A stretch of 64,000 nt of DNA from Neoceratodus forsteri (lineage: Eukaryota; Chordata; Ceratodontiformes; Ceratodontidae): positions 890,998,001 to 891,062,000 of the forward strand of contig CM057456.1 in the NCBI GenBank assembly GCA_016271365.2, in the 5' to 3' direction. The translations under genes and the position numbers were made by a program. The notes under the pieces were generated by a model. It saw only the letters and a list, made by a program, of their open reading frames with translations, had not been told where the DNA came from and ran no database searches. This document shows, piece by piece, positions 19,724 to 31,320 of the stretch. The stretch's first letter is position 1. The number at the start of each line of letters is the position of its first letter.

Positions 19724-20746
19724 CTACTTGGGAAATAAAGACTGGAGAACCGAGGCTCCAAAACCAGCATCCCGGCATGACTTGAGGTCGATGTGGTAGT
19801 GGGTGATGAAGGTGTGTGCTAACTTCCAGGTAGCAGCCCTGCAGATTTCCTGGATAGGGACGTCCCTGGAAGAAGCCACCGATGCAGCGGTATGGCGGAC
19901 AGAATGAGCTCTTATCCCTCTGGGAGGCTCCATGCCCACCAACCAACAGCAGAGATCTATGCAGGAGGTGACCCACCTGCCTATTGTCCACTTGGCTGCA
20001 GGTCTGCCAGGTGCGGCTTCAGCGTAGGTGACAAACAGCTGGCGAACCTCTCCCCGAACTTCAGCCGTCCGCTCCTTGTAATAAGCGAGTGCTCTTCTAG
20101 GGTCCAAACTATGGAGCCTACATTCAGCCTCCGAGGTGTGACTGGGGTAGAACACCGGCAGAGTCAACACCTGGTTAAGGTGAAACTCCGACAGCACCTT
20201 GGGAAGGAATTTCGGTGGGCGCAGGACAACCTTGTCCCTGTGGAAGACCAGATAAGGAGACTCGATGGAAAGCGCCTGGAGCTCTCCCATCCTTCTGGCT
20301 GACATGATAGCCACCAAAAAGGCGGTCTTCCACGACAGGTGAGAGATGTCACACCTACGCATCGGTTTGAATGACTTGCCCATGAGCTTAGCCAATACCA
20401 GCAGTAGATCCCATGGAGGTGGAGGTTCTCGCACCAGAGAGGATATGTGATCAAGGCCTTTGAAAAAGTACACGACCACCTTCTTCTGCGTCACTGACTG
20501 CTTCCCGGCCCGCACCCAGTAAGCAGAGATGACTGCCAGGTGCACCTTAAGGGTCGTCGACCGAAGCCCTTGCTGAGAAAGGGACCACAGGTAGTCCAGA
20601 ATGCTTGCCAAGGAGCAGGAGGAAGGGTCCAGGCCCTTGCCCTGACACCAAATGGAGAATCTCTTCCATTTGAAGGCGTAGCATTTTCTGGTCGACTCCT
20701 TACGGGACGCCTCAACGACGTTGAGGACCTCGTCGGAAAGACCCAA
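19724..20746 (-). CDS. DIRS tyrosine recombinase, intact (340 aa)
   Basis: This is the integrase of a DIRS element: a tyrosine recombinase that inserts the circular DNA copy without staggered target duplication. The frame is uninterrupted for 340 codons. The N-terminal SAM-like core-binding part is about residues 10-100 (with 'STRKCYAFKWKRFSIWC'). The catalytic domain follows, with the first Arg in 'SARRMGEL' (R151/R152), the box 'HSVRHTA' (H281, R284), Trp307 in 'AATWKL' and the nucleophile Tyr317 in 'FITHYHID'. So the R..HxxR..W..Y set is complete. Length fits DIRS recombinases. It lies last in the element, 40 bases from the ICR, downstream of RT/RNase H. It is the only intact retroelement enzyme here, although the GAG and RT of the same copy are broken. 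Confidence 0.9.
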   Translation of the reverse strand: MGLSDEVLNVVEASRKESTRKCYAFKWKRFSIWCQGKGLDPSSCSLASILDYLWSLSQQGLRSTTLKVHLAVISAYWVRAGKQSVTQKKVVVYFFKGLDHISSLVREPPPPWDLLLVLAKLMGKSFKPMRRCDISHLSWKTAFLVAIMSARRMGELQALSIESPYLVFHRDKVVLRPPKFLPKVLSEFHLNQVLTLPVFYPSHTSEAECRLHSLDPRRALAYYKERTAEVRGEVRQLFVTYAEAAPGRPAAKWTIGRWVTSCIDLCCWLVGMEPPRGIRAHSVRHTAASVASSRDVPIQEICRAATWKLAHTFITHYHIDLKSCRDAGFGASVLQSLFPK

Positions 20747-20757
20747 GGCCAGGAACT

Positions 20758-22554
20758 CTAGCCGCTCAGGAACCAGGCCGTCAGGTGCAGGGATTGAAGG
20801 TCCGGATGGAATACCTTCCCCTGATTGACTGAGATCAGGTCTAGGCGGGCTGGAAGCCGCCTCGGGAGCTGGAGCTGAGACTGAGGAGATCTGGATACCA
20901 GAACTGGTGGGGCCAGTCTGGGGCTACCAGAATCACCTGCACCTTGTCCCTCCTCGCCTTGAGAAGCACCTTGTGGATCAAGGGAAATGGGGGAAAGCGT
21001 AGAAGAGGCCTGGGGTCCACGGCCTTGAAAAGGCATCCCCTTGCAGCGAGCCCTGTTGAGGGGGCGGGCATGAAACAGTTTCAGCCTCGGATTCTCCTGG
21101 AGGCAAACAGGTCCACCTGAGGCGTGCCCCAATGGGAGAACAGATCTTGTACTACCTCCGCAGGAGAGACCACTCGTGGGACACAGCCCCTATCCGGCTA
21201 GGGCATTGGCCAGGGTGTTGGAGGCCCTGCCGTGAATGGCAGGAGATCCGCCGCCAGGTTAGCACGGTGACCAAATGCGGAGAGCTTCCTGCACAGAGGT
21301 ATGGAGCGCATCCTACTCTGGCAGTTTAGGCAGTACATGGTCGTGGTATTGTCCGTCTGGACCTGAACCACTTGACCCCATAGAAACGGAGCGAAGGCGG
21401 TGAGGGCTAGATGAACCGCTCGAAGCTCCAGCAGGTTGATGAGGCATCGGGACTCCCTAGGGGACCAGAGGCCGTGCGCTCTGTGCTCCCCCAGATGGGC
21501 ATCCCAACCCATCAGAGAGGCATCGGTCGATAGACCATCGGCTCAGGGTGGACAAACGGGATGCCCTCCTGCAGATGTGCTGGAATGGTCCATCACTGGA
21601 GAGTGTTCCACATCCCCTGGGTCACTGTCAATAGCTGATCCAGAGGATCGAAGTGCTGTGACCATTGGCTGGCCAGCCCCCATTGAAGGGGACACATGTA
21701 CCAGCGGGCCCAACGGAGCACGCTGGTGCAGGCTGCCATGAGGCCCAGGAGGCGCAGGAAGTCCCAGGCAGGGCATGATTGCCCAACCTGAAATGATTGG
21801 GCAAAGGAGGAAAGAACCTTGGCCCTGTCCGCTGGGAGCTGTGCTCTGGCTCGTAGAGAGTGGAGCTCTGCCCCAATGAATTCTATCACCTGCTTTGGCA
21901 CGAGTTCCGACTTGGCCTCATTGATGAGGAGGCCAACCTGAGAGCAAACCTGGAGGGCCAGATTTCTGGACCGCTCCACTCCGCTCTGGAGGGGGCAGCA
22001 ATCAGCCAGTCGTCCAGGTAGGGGTACACCCGGACCCTTCGGTGCCGCAGGAATGTGGTCACCACTGCCATGCATTTGGTGAAGACCCTGGGAGCTAGGG
22101 AAAGGCCGAAGGGCATGGCCCGGAACTCGTAGAGGGATCCCTCAGCCCAGAAGCAGAGGAATCTCTGGTGGGACGGACGGATTGGGATGTGAAAGAACGT
22201 GTCCTGAAGGTCCAGAGAACAGAACCACATGCCTCATTCCAAGGATGGGATTATCTGAGCCAGAGTGACCATCCTGAAGGTCCGAGACCTTAGGAACCTG
22301 TTCAGGTCGTGCAGGTCGAGAATGGGGCGCCAGCCCCCTGTCCGTTTTGGGACCAGGAAGTACCTGGACACAACCCCCGGGTCTGGAGGAAGATCCGCCA
22401 CCTTCCTGATCACCTCTTTTTCGAGGAGCATGGCGACATCGGCTCGGCAAGCCAACAAAGAGTCTGTGGACCCCGTAGCCCCCCGAGGGGCGATGGCTTG
22501 GAAGGGCGGGGCCTGCTCGAACTCCAGGGGCAGGCCCTTTTCTACCACCTCCAA
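20758..22554 (-). pseudogene. RT/RNase H (and methylase-like) gene of DIRS A, stop and frameshift
   Basis: This is a Ty3-like reverse transcriptase fused to RNase H, as in all DIRS. Minus-strand order: 'LLEKEVIRKV' (about 22430), 'SRYFLVPKRTGGWRPILDL' (22370), 'FRMVTLAQIIPSLE' (22280), a stop at about 22235, 'CSLDLQDTFFHIPI' (RT box A, 22215-22175), 'MPFGLSLAPRVFTK' (22110) and catalytic 'PYLDDWLI' (22025-22000). A frame change at about 21990 follows, then 'LINEAKSELVPKQVIEFIGAEL' (21925). The RNase H region has 'LMGWDAHLG' (21510), 'LLELRAVHLAL' (21440) and 'VQTDNTTT' (21360). The last part (21130-20758) is the zone that bears a DAM-like domain in other DIRS. The YLDD pair is kept. Confidence 0.85.
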
Positions 22555-22658
22555 AACTCAACGGTCCGTGGTGATAATGGACCAAGTGGAAAGGGAGTGG
22601 CGGGAGCAGTCCCCACACGGGGGGAGTGATGAGGCTGGGGGCGACACCCCTCAACCCG

Positions 22659-24957
22659 TCACCGGGCAGGCTTAGAGGAGGGACCAGCCGAGGGACCTCC
22701 TGGGCCTTTACCTCCCTGCTTCCTGTTGGAGGAAGCCGCGGGCTTGAGTATCGGATGCCAAGCGCGAGCCTGCTGGCCCTGGTGCTGTTGGGCTGGATGT
22801 GCCGCAGGTGCAGAAGGATGAAAGGACTTGTGCTGCTGCTGTTGGCGGCCTCTGTCCTTCTGGGCGGAGGTGACCGAGTCCAGAGTGGCACTGGACTTTT
22901 CGATCTGCTGGAGGTGACCTTCCACTCCAGGGCCGAAGAGGTCGGTCCCCAGGAAGGGGACATCCGCCAGTTTGTGCTGGGTATCCGCCGTGAAGGTGGA
23001 TATCCTCAGCCATGCTCTGCAGCGCATGGCCACTGCGGCCGCAACTGATCTGGTACAGGAGTCTCCAATGTCCGGAGGTGTTTGGAGCTGCTGTTTAGCC
23101 ACTGCCCTACCCTGGTCCTGAACCTGCCGGACCGTGGTCTGCAGGTCGGCTGGGAGATGAGGGATTATCTCATCCAGGGAGCCCATGAGGGCGTGGGAGA
23201 AGTGTGTCATAAGCATGGCCGAGCTGGCCTGATGGAGGCCAAGGGAAGACGCAGCATACACCTTGCACCCAGCACAGTCCAGCTTTTTGGACTCTTTGTC
23301 GGGGGGCTTGTCCACATCCCTAGCGTTCCCAGAATGACGGAAAACACTGTCGGTGACCAACCCCTCGGTGTAGGGGTGTTCTGAAAAACTGGGCAAAGAG
23401 CTGGTAGGGACCGCATACTTCCTGGCCATCCTGACTGAAGGCGCAGGACAGGAAGCAGGCTGCTGCCAGAGCTCCAAGGCTGGGCCAACAATGGCTTCAG
23501 CCACTGGAAAGTCCTCTGTGGGTGAATCCCCTCGATCCAGTATCTCCATCGGGGACACTTGGCCCACTTGGATACGGGCTCGAGCCGCATCCCGGTGGAC
23601 TCCGAGATGAGCTGAAGCAAACCCATGAAGAACGATGGGCTTTCGTCCATCGACTGGCCCCCTGAGGACTCCAGGTCAATGGGCCTGGAGAACAGGGAGT
23701 CATCATCGTCGGACTCCGAGAAGAGATGCCTGGGGCCTGAACCACCCTCCACCTGCTGAGGACGGTCCAGAGTGAGGGTGACCGACAACCTGTGGGGCAG
23801 GCCCTGACCCGACCGAGAGTCCTTGGTCGGCGCCCCCGATTTCGGTTGTGGAGGCGGAGGTTCCACCACAATCGGTGGGGCAGTTGGTTTCGGCTGAACA
23901 ACCGGCCCAGACTTGGGCACCTCGGCTACAGCGAAGGGTTGTTTCAGCCGCTTGGGTGACAGCCACTTGATGGCCGGGGAAGGCGACGGCATCGGCTTGT
24001 TCCCAGAGAGAAGTAACTGCTGCCACATCAGGTCCTCGTAGCATCAATGCAACTTGCATTGAAGCCTCTCCTTTTTCGAGGAGGAGGAGGAGCGGCGGTG
24101 CTGTGACCGAGACTGCCGATGTTGGCAGGATTGGCTGGACCGAGATGATGTCCGAGACCGAGATCCTTGGCGTTTCCGAGGATGGGTCTGGGAAGGGCCG
24201 GGAGACACCTGCTCTTCCCTCGGCTCGGAAGCCTTAATTGGGGACTGCGGCACTGGAGGCGCAGGTAGGTCCTCGGTCTCCACCGGGGGAACCAGTGAAG
24301 AAGGGCTGTCGGCTTCACCTGTAGACAGCCCGTCCGATGGGTTGAGAAAAATCTCGACCGCATCGACGGGTGTCTCGGCCGGCTGACCTGATGGGGACAC
24401 CGTGAAGCCAGTGGCCTTAGCCGCAACCTTGACTGAAGTCGAGTGTTGACTGTCCGGGGAAGAGGACCTCTCCCGCTCCCACGAACACCGATGATGGGAC
24501 TTACCTTTCAAGTCCTTCTTTCTGGACCAAGAGGAATGTCCCAATGGCCCCTCTCCCTTCATGAAAAGGGATTGGCAAAACTCCTTGAAAGAAGCTGAAT
24601 ACGAGGTACCCAGAGAGAGCGGGATAAATGCCGCGACCGAGGAAGAGGATGATGCACCTGTGCCGCCTCCTTCTCGAGGGTGATCATCTGCTCGAGTTGC
24701 TCAGCCAAGCCAGCTGCCACGGTAACCGCCCAACGGGCCTCCTTCAACTTCACCGGTGGGTAGTGCTTCTTGGGGCACCCAAGCTGTAATGGGGCAGCGC
24801 GGTTTTCCAGGAAGCTGGCCGAAAACGAACGGCATAACTCGCAGGCCTGCGGGTCACATTCTAGGCCGAGGCAGTAGACGCACGTGGAGTGCTGGTCCAT
24901 CCTGGACATTTTCTGCCCACAAGGGCACCGCCGAAATCTGGGAGTCGATTTGTCCAT
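22659..24957 (-). pseudogene. GAG-like gene of DIRS A, frameshifted
   Basis: The likely start is 'MDKSTPRF' at about 24957. The N-terminus carries a Cys/His finger ('CPCGQK', 'HSTCVYCLG', 'CELC'; about 24925-24820). Then come a helical part ('GLAEQLEQMITLEKEA', 24700) and an Arg/Ser-rich stretch ('SRSRTSSRSSQS', 24150). A Pro-rich part (23900-23820), the acidic 'SESDDDDS' (23710) and the C-terminal core 'RCRAWLRISTFTADTQHKL' (about 23010) follow. Frames change near 24560, 24040 and 23545. The finger and C-terminal core are shared with elements B-G. Its 3' end lies about 100 bases before the RT frame on the element strand. Confidence 0.8.
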
Positions 24958-25089
24958 CACAGCTGCGAGGGAGAAACCTGACCGAAGTCTTGAAAATTTT
25001 AAAATAAGTTTTGGGCGAACTGAAGAATTAGAATCCAGTCTACACACAGAGCGTAAAGGAGGGAACCTGAGCTTCCAAGCGGTAAGGAA

Positions 25090-25232
25090 GATCTGGCGTC
25101 ATGGGGCAGAGCCAAGAGTTTTACCACTTGGGTGGTTGGGAGAAGCCAGCTTGAAGACCTTCCGGCAAGATTTAAAGCGGCAAGGAACCTGCCAGACAGT
25201 GTGGATGAACAACATATCCATGTCCCTAGAAA
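25090..25232. repeat. Right inverted terminal repeat of DIRS A
   Basis: It runs from 'tctggcgtcatgggg' to 'ccctagaaa' and is complementary to 19355-19525 and, at the outer end, to the ICR at 19637-19680. Confidence 0.88.
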
Positions 25233-25349
25233 CAGTAATTGTATAGTTTGCCACTTTGATTTACTTAAGAATGTACTGGAAAAAAACTGGGAAAGAAGAA
25301 AAGATCAAAAAGTAGTGATAGCAGTATAGCATCAGTTAACCCATGGTTT

Positions 25350-27883
25350 GATACTGACTGTTGTAAGATGAGAAAAGAGATTCATAGAGCTGCTAGAATA
25401 AGAGTAAAAACCACAACAAGTTTAATATTAATAGCATTAAGATGGCTTAAAAAAGAATATAGGCAGTTAATAATTAGTAAAAAAAAAAAAAAAGACGTAC
25501 AAAGATGCATTATGGGGGATACTACAGGACAATATTAAAAATTAAGATACTAAAATGTTCTGGACACTAGTAGCTTATGGACATCATGAAAGTAATATCT
25601 GTTATAATATTTTGGGTCTAATTACAGAGAATATTTATTTTATTTATTTATTAGATCATCGCTTTACAGACCTTTGAGTCATAGACTCATTTACAAAGGT
25701 ACCTCGTCAAGAGAGCAATACATCACAGCAAACAAAACAGTACAGTACATAATGCTTAGATTAAAAAAGCAACCAGTGTTACAGGCATTCACTGGTGGTA
25801 CATGCTTGGTAATAGGTAGATGGGTTGATTACTTTAATAAAATATATCATAGCCAGGATTGGAGAGATAATATTACAAAATATGAACAGGTAATGAATGA
25901 GCAGATCCCAAGCTATTATGTATTCTGTATTTCTGAAATAGAAGTGAAACAAGCAATATTAGCTCAGAAAAAGAACAAGGCAGCAGGTGCCGATGGAATT
26001 CCAACAGAAGTCTTCTTACAAAACCCAGATTTTTGGACAACAATTTTGGCCCTTACATTTTCAATTATTGTCAGTTATTTAATACTTCCCAAATATTGGA
26101 ATAAGGGAATTATTGTTCCATTGTTTAAAAAGGGAAATAAGCAAGGTCCGAGTTGCTATAGGCCGATAACTCTACTACCGGAGGTGCAGAACATTTTTCC
26201 AGAATAATACTGGAAAAATTAGAGTTATGAGTAGAGAACAATGGATTAATATCTAAGTTCCAATGTGGATTTAAAAGAAACCATAGTACACTAGATTTGA
26301 TCTTTACTTTGACCCATTTGTTAGATAGGTATGTGGGAGAAAAGTCTGGTGTACTGTATGTTGGATTTCTTGACATCAGGGCAGCTTTTGATTCAGTAAA
26401 TAGATTAAAACTCTGGGAAATGTTGGAATCTATGAATACTGATCCTCAATTATTGTCAATTTTGAAATTACGTTACACAAACACCACAGTGGAGATTAGA
26501 TATACAAGAGATGGAAGCGTTTTAGAGAATTTAGTATAACTAATGGAGTAAAGCAGGGCTGCATTGTTGCCCCACTTTTGTTTAATTTATATATTGACAT
26601 ATTGATAAGAAATATTCAAAAAATTGACACTTTCTCCCCAGTAATAATGAATGAAAAAATTCAGGTTTTAATGTATGCAGATGATGCAATTGCTATATCT
26701 AGAACTCTCTTGGGAATGAAAAGAGCACTTACTAATATTATGAGCTCTCTGGAATCATTGGATCTATCATTAAATAGTGAAAAATCAAAAATAATGATAT
26801 TTAATAAGAAAAAGAGAAGTAAAACAGAAAAAGAATGAGTGGGCCTGGGTAAAAAAAATTACAGATTGTGGGGGACTATAAGTACCTGGGGGGTGACTTT
26901 AGATTCAAGGGTATCCTGGAGACAGCAATCAGAGGAATTCAAGTTGGGGCTCAGAGGGGCTGATAATGCTATATTCTCTTTTGCTAATACATTTGCTAAC
27001 AACTCTTTTATGGTGATGAAAAATACATTTGAGGCAAAAACCATAGGACAAATGCTTTATGGTAGTGAGCTCTGGGGTTAGCTAAAGGCATAACACAGAA
27101 TATTGAAGTTATTCACAACTCATTCATGAGAATTTCCCTGCATTTACCAAGAGACTGCCCAACGAGTTTTATGTGATTAGAGACTGGAATGTTATCAATT
27201 AAGACAAGAATACAAATTAAAGCAATTAACCTATGGAAAATAATACAACTGATGGAGGACCAGCATCTACCTAAGTTGTGCTGGCTGGAAACTTTAGAGT
27301 TAATAGGAGTAAAGAAAGAATTAGGCAACTGGTTTATTAGAATGTATGAGATTACAAAAACAGCTGGCCTTACAAATATATTTACAGTTCCTAATGTTGA
27401 TATATATTTATATATACTAGTGAAACTGTTATAAGGTTACAGGATAATGATAGACAATTGGATAAAGGAAAACTCAATGAAATAGATGTTGGGGATATTT
27501 ATTCTACCCTGAAACAAGATTGGGGTATTGAAACCCATTTACTTTTATGTGAAAATGTGTGGCATAGATATACACAGAGTGCAGTTAGACTTGCTTGTTT
27601 AGGTCATATGTATTTTAATATAGGAAAATGTTTAAGATATGGAATCTTGGGTCAATGTAATTATACTTATGTATCTATAGAGATAGTAGATATTATTTTG
27701 GAGTGTCAAAAATGGGACATAGAAATAAAGTGTTTGTTAGCTCCCTTATTGTCAGATTTGAGAGGGAAAATGGGTACAGAAGCAGTTACCTTTTTATTAA
27801 AACTTGATCAAATAAAAAAAATGTATGCTTTAGCAAATTTTTCTGAAGCAATAAAAAACTCTGGGTATAATGATAGAAGATAA
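25350..27883 (+). pseudogene. LINE reverse-transcriptase gene, several breaks
   Basis: Plus-strand blocks in order: 'NPWFDTDCCKMRKEI' (about 25340-25380); 'WLKKEYRQLI' (25444); RT start 'KAAGADGIPTEVF' (25978-26016); 'CYRPITLL' (26155); 'LYVGFLDIRAAFDSVNR' (26355-26405); 'GVKQGCIVAPLLFNLYID' (about 26548-26598); the catalytic 'VLMYADDAIAIS' (26668-26703); and 'LNSEKSKIMIFNKKKR' (26773-26818). Downstream, 'SFMRISLHLPRDCP' (27122-27163) and an open stretch at 27458-27883 form the C-terminal part. Stops or frame changes occur near 26205, 26540, 26838 and 27080. The YADD catalytic pair is intact. The LINE was moderately old when sequenced. Confidence 0.8.
25632..25775 (-). mobile_element. Small insertion inside the LINE
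   Basis: 'tttattttatttatttatta' at 25632-25656 is a (AATAA)n-type tail in reverse orientation. The next 120 bases do not fit the LINE protein, whose frame resumes at 'RWVDYFNKIYHS' (about 25820). It is probably a 3' end of a retroelement with the same 'aataaataaa' tail seen at 35405, 48200 and 59745. The right limit is approximate. Confidence 0.45.
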
Positions 27884-28041
27884 GTGATTGTTATACTTGC
27901 ATGAGTTTGATTAGATAAAATCTTACTGTTATACAAATTATTATATATTCAGATGTGTTACTGTTTTTAATATTGTGATGTAACAAATTGTCTAGATTTT
28001 ATACATCTTTAAATAAAGGAATCTGAATCTGGTCTGGATTG

Positions 28042-29750
28042 TGTTCTCCTAAGGTGGAAGGGTGGAGCTTGTTGAGCAACCCTGACAGGAAATCCTGATA
28101 GCTTGAAAGATCAGCTGCTGGGGACAGATGTACAGATGACTCCTCTCCCTCAGAGGAGGAAGATAAGGGAGCTGACGAGCTTGGAGAGACAGGGTCAGTG
28201 CTGCACTGGGGATTGGTGGAACACTTGTTCATGCATGGCTTGGTAGTAGGCAGGGTACAGTACAGCCGTGGCACTGAACTGTTCCCAGGTAAGGGGCCCC
28301 GTAGGACCAGAGATACCTGGGAGAGAGGGGGGCTGGCAGAGGCACAGGGGCTAGGCACCTCCGAAGAGGGGCACTGCCTCTGCCCGGGCAGGGGGACTGT
28401 GCGGGAGACCTCAAAGGAGGAAGGGTTCCGGTGGTCTCAGCAGACAAAGGCCACTCAACTGAGCTGGAATGGCCAGAGCTGAGCCTGAGAGAAGAATTCC
28501 CTCCTCGACGCAGCTGAGGCCGCATAAGCCCAAAAGTGCATTCCCTAACCTCTAAAGAAGATATCCCTCCTGGGTGGCCCTTGGGGGAGAGGACTGGCCC
28601 AACACTATGGCTCCTACCCGAGGCTCTACGGGCTCCCGGGGGAGGGTGATGTACAGAACCAAGTCCACTCAACCCTTCAGACTCTGAGAAGGGCCTCTTC
28701 TTCACCACGAGCTGTGGCAGCTGGCACCCTGAGGCCAACTACGAGAAGACAGTCGAGGGTGAAGCGCCCTCCCCTGTCTGGGACACCCCAGCCCACCCAG
28801 AAGTTGGGTTGACCAGGACAACCACAGAAGGGGGTACATCCCCCATGGGGGCAGATGGTTACCGGCCCCGGGTTGCCCTATGGTGTGCCCCCTGGGCATC
28901 CGATGGCTGGTCGGTACCACCGACCTTGGAACCAGTAGAATTCACCCACTCCTGAGGAGGGGGCTGAAGCGCCGGACACGGAGGAAGCAGAGGAATCCGG
29001 AAGCCAATCCAGGTCAGCCTCTGAATGATCCTCCCCAGAGCAAGCCTGAACCCAGACGACTCCTCGATCCCAGAACCACGAGTGACGCTGCCCCCACCCC
29101 CGGCGACGCAAATGGCACCAGGGTCAGAGGTGGCACCAGAAACCGGTCCTGTGCTGCCCATGGCACAGCCTCCGTCCCCTGCACTGTGAACGGTACCAGA
29201 GTCAGAAGCGGTGCCGGAGGCAGGGGCAGCACCATCAGACGGCACCACGGGTCCCAGAGCATGACACCAAGGGAGCCTTCGCTTCTGAAGAAGTGATTGC
29301 AAAATGGTGCCTCACGCCCGGCCCCTAAGGGGGCCAGACTGGGCCTCCTGCATCAAGGAAGAAGCCTCTGCCACAGCAAGGCTAGAGGTAGCAGAGGCCC
29401 CCCTCCTCTGAGAGCTGTATAGGACTGGGAGGGGACCCAGCAGAAGGGCCGAGAACCCTGATTTTGGCCTTCCAAGTGCGAGCCTGTCCTCTGAAAGTCG
29501 GTGGTCATATCTGATCTTAAACGTGTGCAATTCCATAACTTGGTGGCCCATTGAAAAACAGGCATCGTAACGATCCATGTCGTGGTTGCGGCCTAAACAG
29601 GTTAAACACCAGTCATGCTGGTCCGTGGCGGAGAAACGTTGGCTACAGGGACACCGACGCATCAGAGGCTCATCCACCCGAGAAGAATTCTTTTTGTACC
29701 CCAAATGAGACATGACCAGATGGAAACACAAAAAAACAAACAAAAGCACT
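28042..29750 (-). pseudogene. GAG-like gene of DIRS B
   Basis: Read leftward from about 29750. The N-terminal Cys/His finger is 'RCPCSQRFSATDQHDWCLTC' with a decayed second pair (29660-29560), very like that of A ('RCPCGQKMSRMDQHSTCVYC'). Behind it are 'LQSLLQKRRLPW' and a Gly/Ala/Ser/Thr-rich tract (29260-29060) encoded by 'ggcacc'-type words, which matches the expanded minisatellite of element H. A Ser/Pro-rich tail with frame changes near 29310 and 28860 runs to the LINE. The RT that should follow is missing, so B needed help from another DIRS. Confidence 0.72.
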
Positions 29751-29929
29751 CGACATTGTCAGAAAACAAAAAGGAAAGTTCTTTCGGTATACTGGGGGAC
29801 AGAGGCGAGTAGAACTTTTAATCGGAACTGACAGACCAGGCCGCACTATTGATGCACTTTTCACGCCTGGAGCTTCCACAAGGTCCTCTCTTGACGGCAG
29901 GAAAAGTGGAACTAGAGCTGGGGAAGAGT

Positions 29930-30092
29930 TGATGGCAGGTAATGGCCAACCCGCGAGTGCCACATAATACGTCGGTCTCGAGGGCGGTGCCACCCATGTC
30001 AGCTCCTCCTCCAAATGCTCCCGTGAGGTCCTAGCCTCTAGACGAGTACCCCAAATAGTGATGAATGGTGAAGATTGACAAAGATAAGATCA
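29930..30092. repeat. Right inverted terminal repeat of DIRS B
   Basis: It is complementary to 16923-17140 ('aatggccaacccgcgagt' here, its complement near 17085). The end 'gatgaatggtgaagattgac' recurs in the ICR. Confidence 0.8.
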
Positions 30093-31320
30093 CCAGATAT
30101 GAATGGTATTAGATTGATGAGAACCAGTAGCGTTCTCCCATTTTTCGTTAATAGTTAGGAAAGTATGGGGTAGACACAGTGGATCTTTGGGAATTTTACT
30201 ACTGACAATTTCTATGAACATTTCTGCCTTTCCATTAAAAATTCATTGAGTGGCATGGAATGAAAATGAGATTAACATGATTTTGGCTTTTATTGTGTTT
30301 TATTGTTTTAGCAAGCCCAAACAGTTATCAGCATAAAAACTGCATTTTGTCTTCCAAATTAAATTACATATTACAATAACATTTCTGTTTTTACCTTTAA
30401 AATAATGTCACCTTTTTTATTTTAAGTAAAACACATTTAATAAGTGTAATAAGACACTCCAGGTACTCCTGGGTGGTTGTCACTATGTACCTGCATGTGC
30501 AGTTATATAACACAGGCCACACCCTGTCTTATTACTTACTTCACTTACATATAAAATGGAAAGTACCACCAGTGATTTTTTTTTTTTACTTTGTGTTTAT
30601 TTTATTTTAAAAAATTGTTTTACCTAGTTTATAAGCTTTCTCTTGTTAACACAGAGTAACTGTATAGTGTTTCAAAACTATCTGAAGAAAAACAAGGCAG
30701 CTTTATAATACTGAACGTTTGTTCCAGGTATCAGGTCTTCCAAAGCTACTGAAGTTAGAGGGAGCATTGTAGCTTCTGACTCCTGTAACTAGTGTGTCTC
30801 CCAACTTCCTTCAAGTTCAAAGAAAAACTATTAATCTATGTACAGTACTTTTCAAAATGTGGTCAGTGTACCTGCACACTCTTGCATCTTGACTGAAGAA
30901 GTCAAGGATGTCCACAACATTTGGAGCAGTTCACTATTTAATAATTACTTCTCATAGCAGTGTTAGATACAGTAGAGAGAAAAAGGAGTGTTCTCTGATG
31001 GCCTCAAAATGGCTCACTCACACCTGTCAATGGCATCTACAAATATATTAAACAATTTTTTTTGTACTAACAGACATGTAAAATAGTGCATGTTGTGGCA
31101 AAAGTATTTGACCTACATCTTTTTATTCTATTTTCTCCTGTCATTTAAGAATTGCTCTTTTCCCCATTTTAAGTTTGTTTTAGGTTTTTGTCTATAATTA
31201 AAGGAGTGTTCCTTTAAATATGGCTGCTGCAAGGATTTCATGCAGTAGTCTTAGCTGCTTTTCAACACCTCTTGCTTAACATCACCTTTTGTTTTGTGAC
31301 AGAGGTGAAGTAGTCAAGCT
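30093..31320. other. AT-rich intergenic DNA
   Basis: It is low in GC with T and A runs. No open frame, repeat tail or inverted structure could be supported. Confidence 0.5.

Larger units (their letters stand above)
19355..25232 (-). mobile_element. DIRS-like retrotransposon A, full length, about 5.9 kb
   Basis: It has all parts of a DIRS: inverted terminal repeats (19355-19525 and 25090-25232), an ICR (19585-19690), a GAG-like gene, an overlapping RT/RNase H gene and a YR gene. The ICR reads across the two element ends as '...taacctgta' then 'tttctaggg...'. This fixes the ends: left 'aaatacagg' and right 'ccctagaaa', sharing AAA. It lies inside the LINE with no target duplication other than that AAA. 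It is the most complete DIRS here. Confidence 0.92.
19210..28029 (+). mobile_element. AT-rich LINE (Vingi/Ingi-like, tentative), interrupted by DIRS A
   Basis: The LINE's own sequence is 19210-19354 plus 25233-28029, about 2.9 kb. The target duplication is 'tgatctggattg' (19198-19209) and 'tggtctggattg' (28030-28041). The 3' end is 'aaataaaggaatctgaatc'. It carries an RT with a YADD box. The clade is a guess from the RT style and the region after the RT; no RNase H was seen. It is 5'-truncated, starting before the end of the endonuclease. Confidence 0.8.
16923..30092 (-). mobile_element. DIRS-like retrotransposon B, non-autonomous, interrupted by a LINE that carries DIRS A
   Basis: Inverted terminal repeats at 16923-17140 and 29930-30092 share the block with 'cgccctcaaggccgacatatta' and its complement. 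An ICR lies at 18285-18405. B's own sequence is 16923-19209 plus 28030-30092, about 4.3 kb. It has a GAG-like gene but no RT or YR. A LINE (19210-28029) is inserted with a 12-base target duplication, and a SINE sits between the left terminal repeat and the ICR. Confidence 0.85.

Noticed and set aside
22265..22675. 136-codon plus-strand frame opposite the A reverse transcriptase
   Set aside because: It is the antisense of RT codons; the minus strand has the RT motifs in order.
25480..25495. A-run as a retroposon tail
   Set aside because: It lies within the LINE coding region between two blocks that fit each other, so it is a local A expansion.
16923..30092. A single giant 13-kb DIRS
   Set aside because: The 12-base target duplication shows that 8.8 kb of it is an inserted LINE carrying another DIRS.
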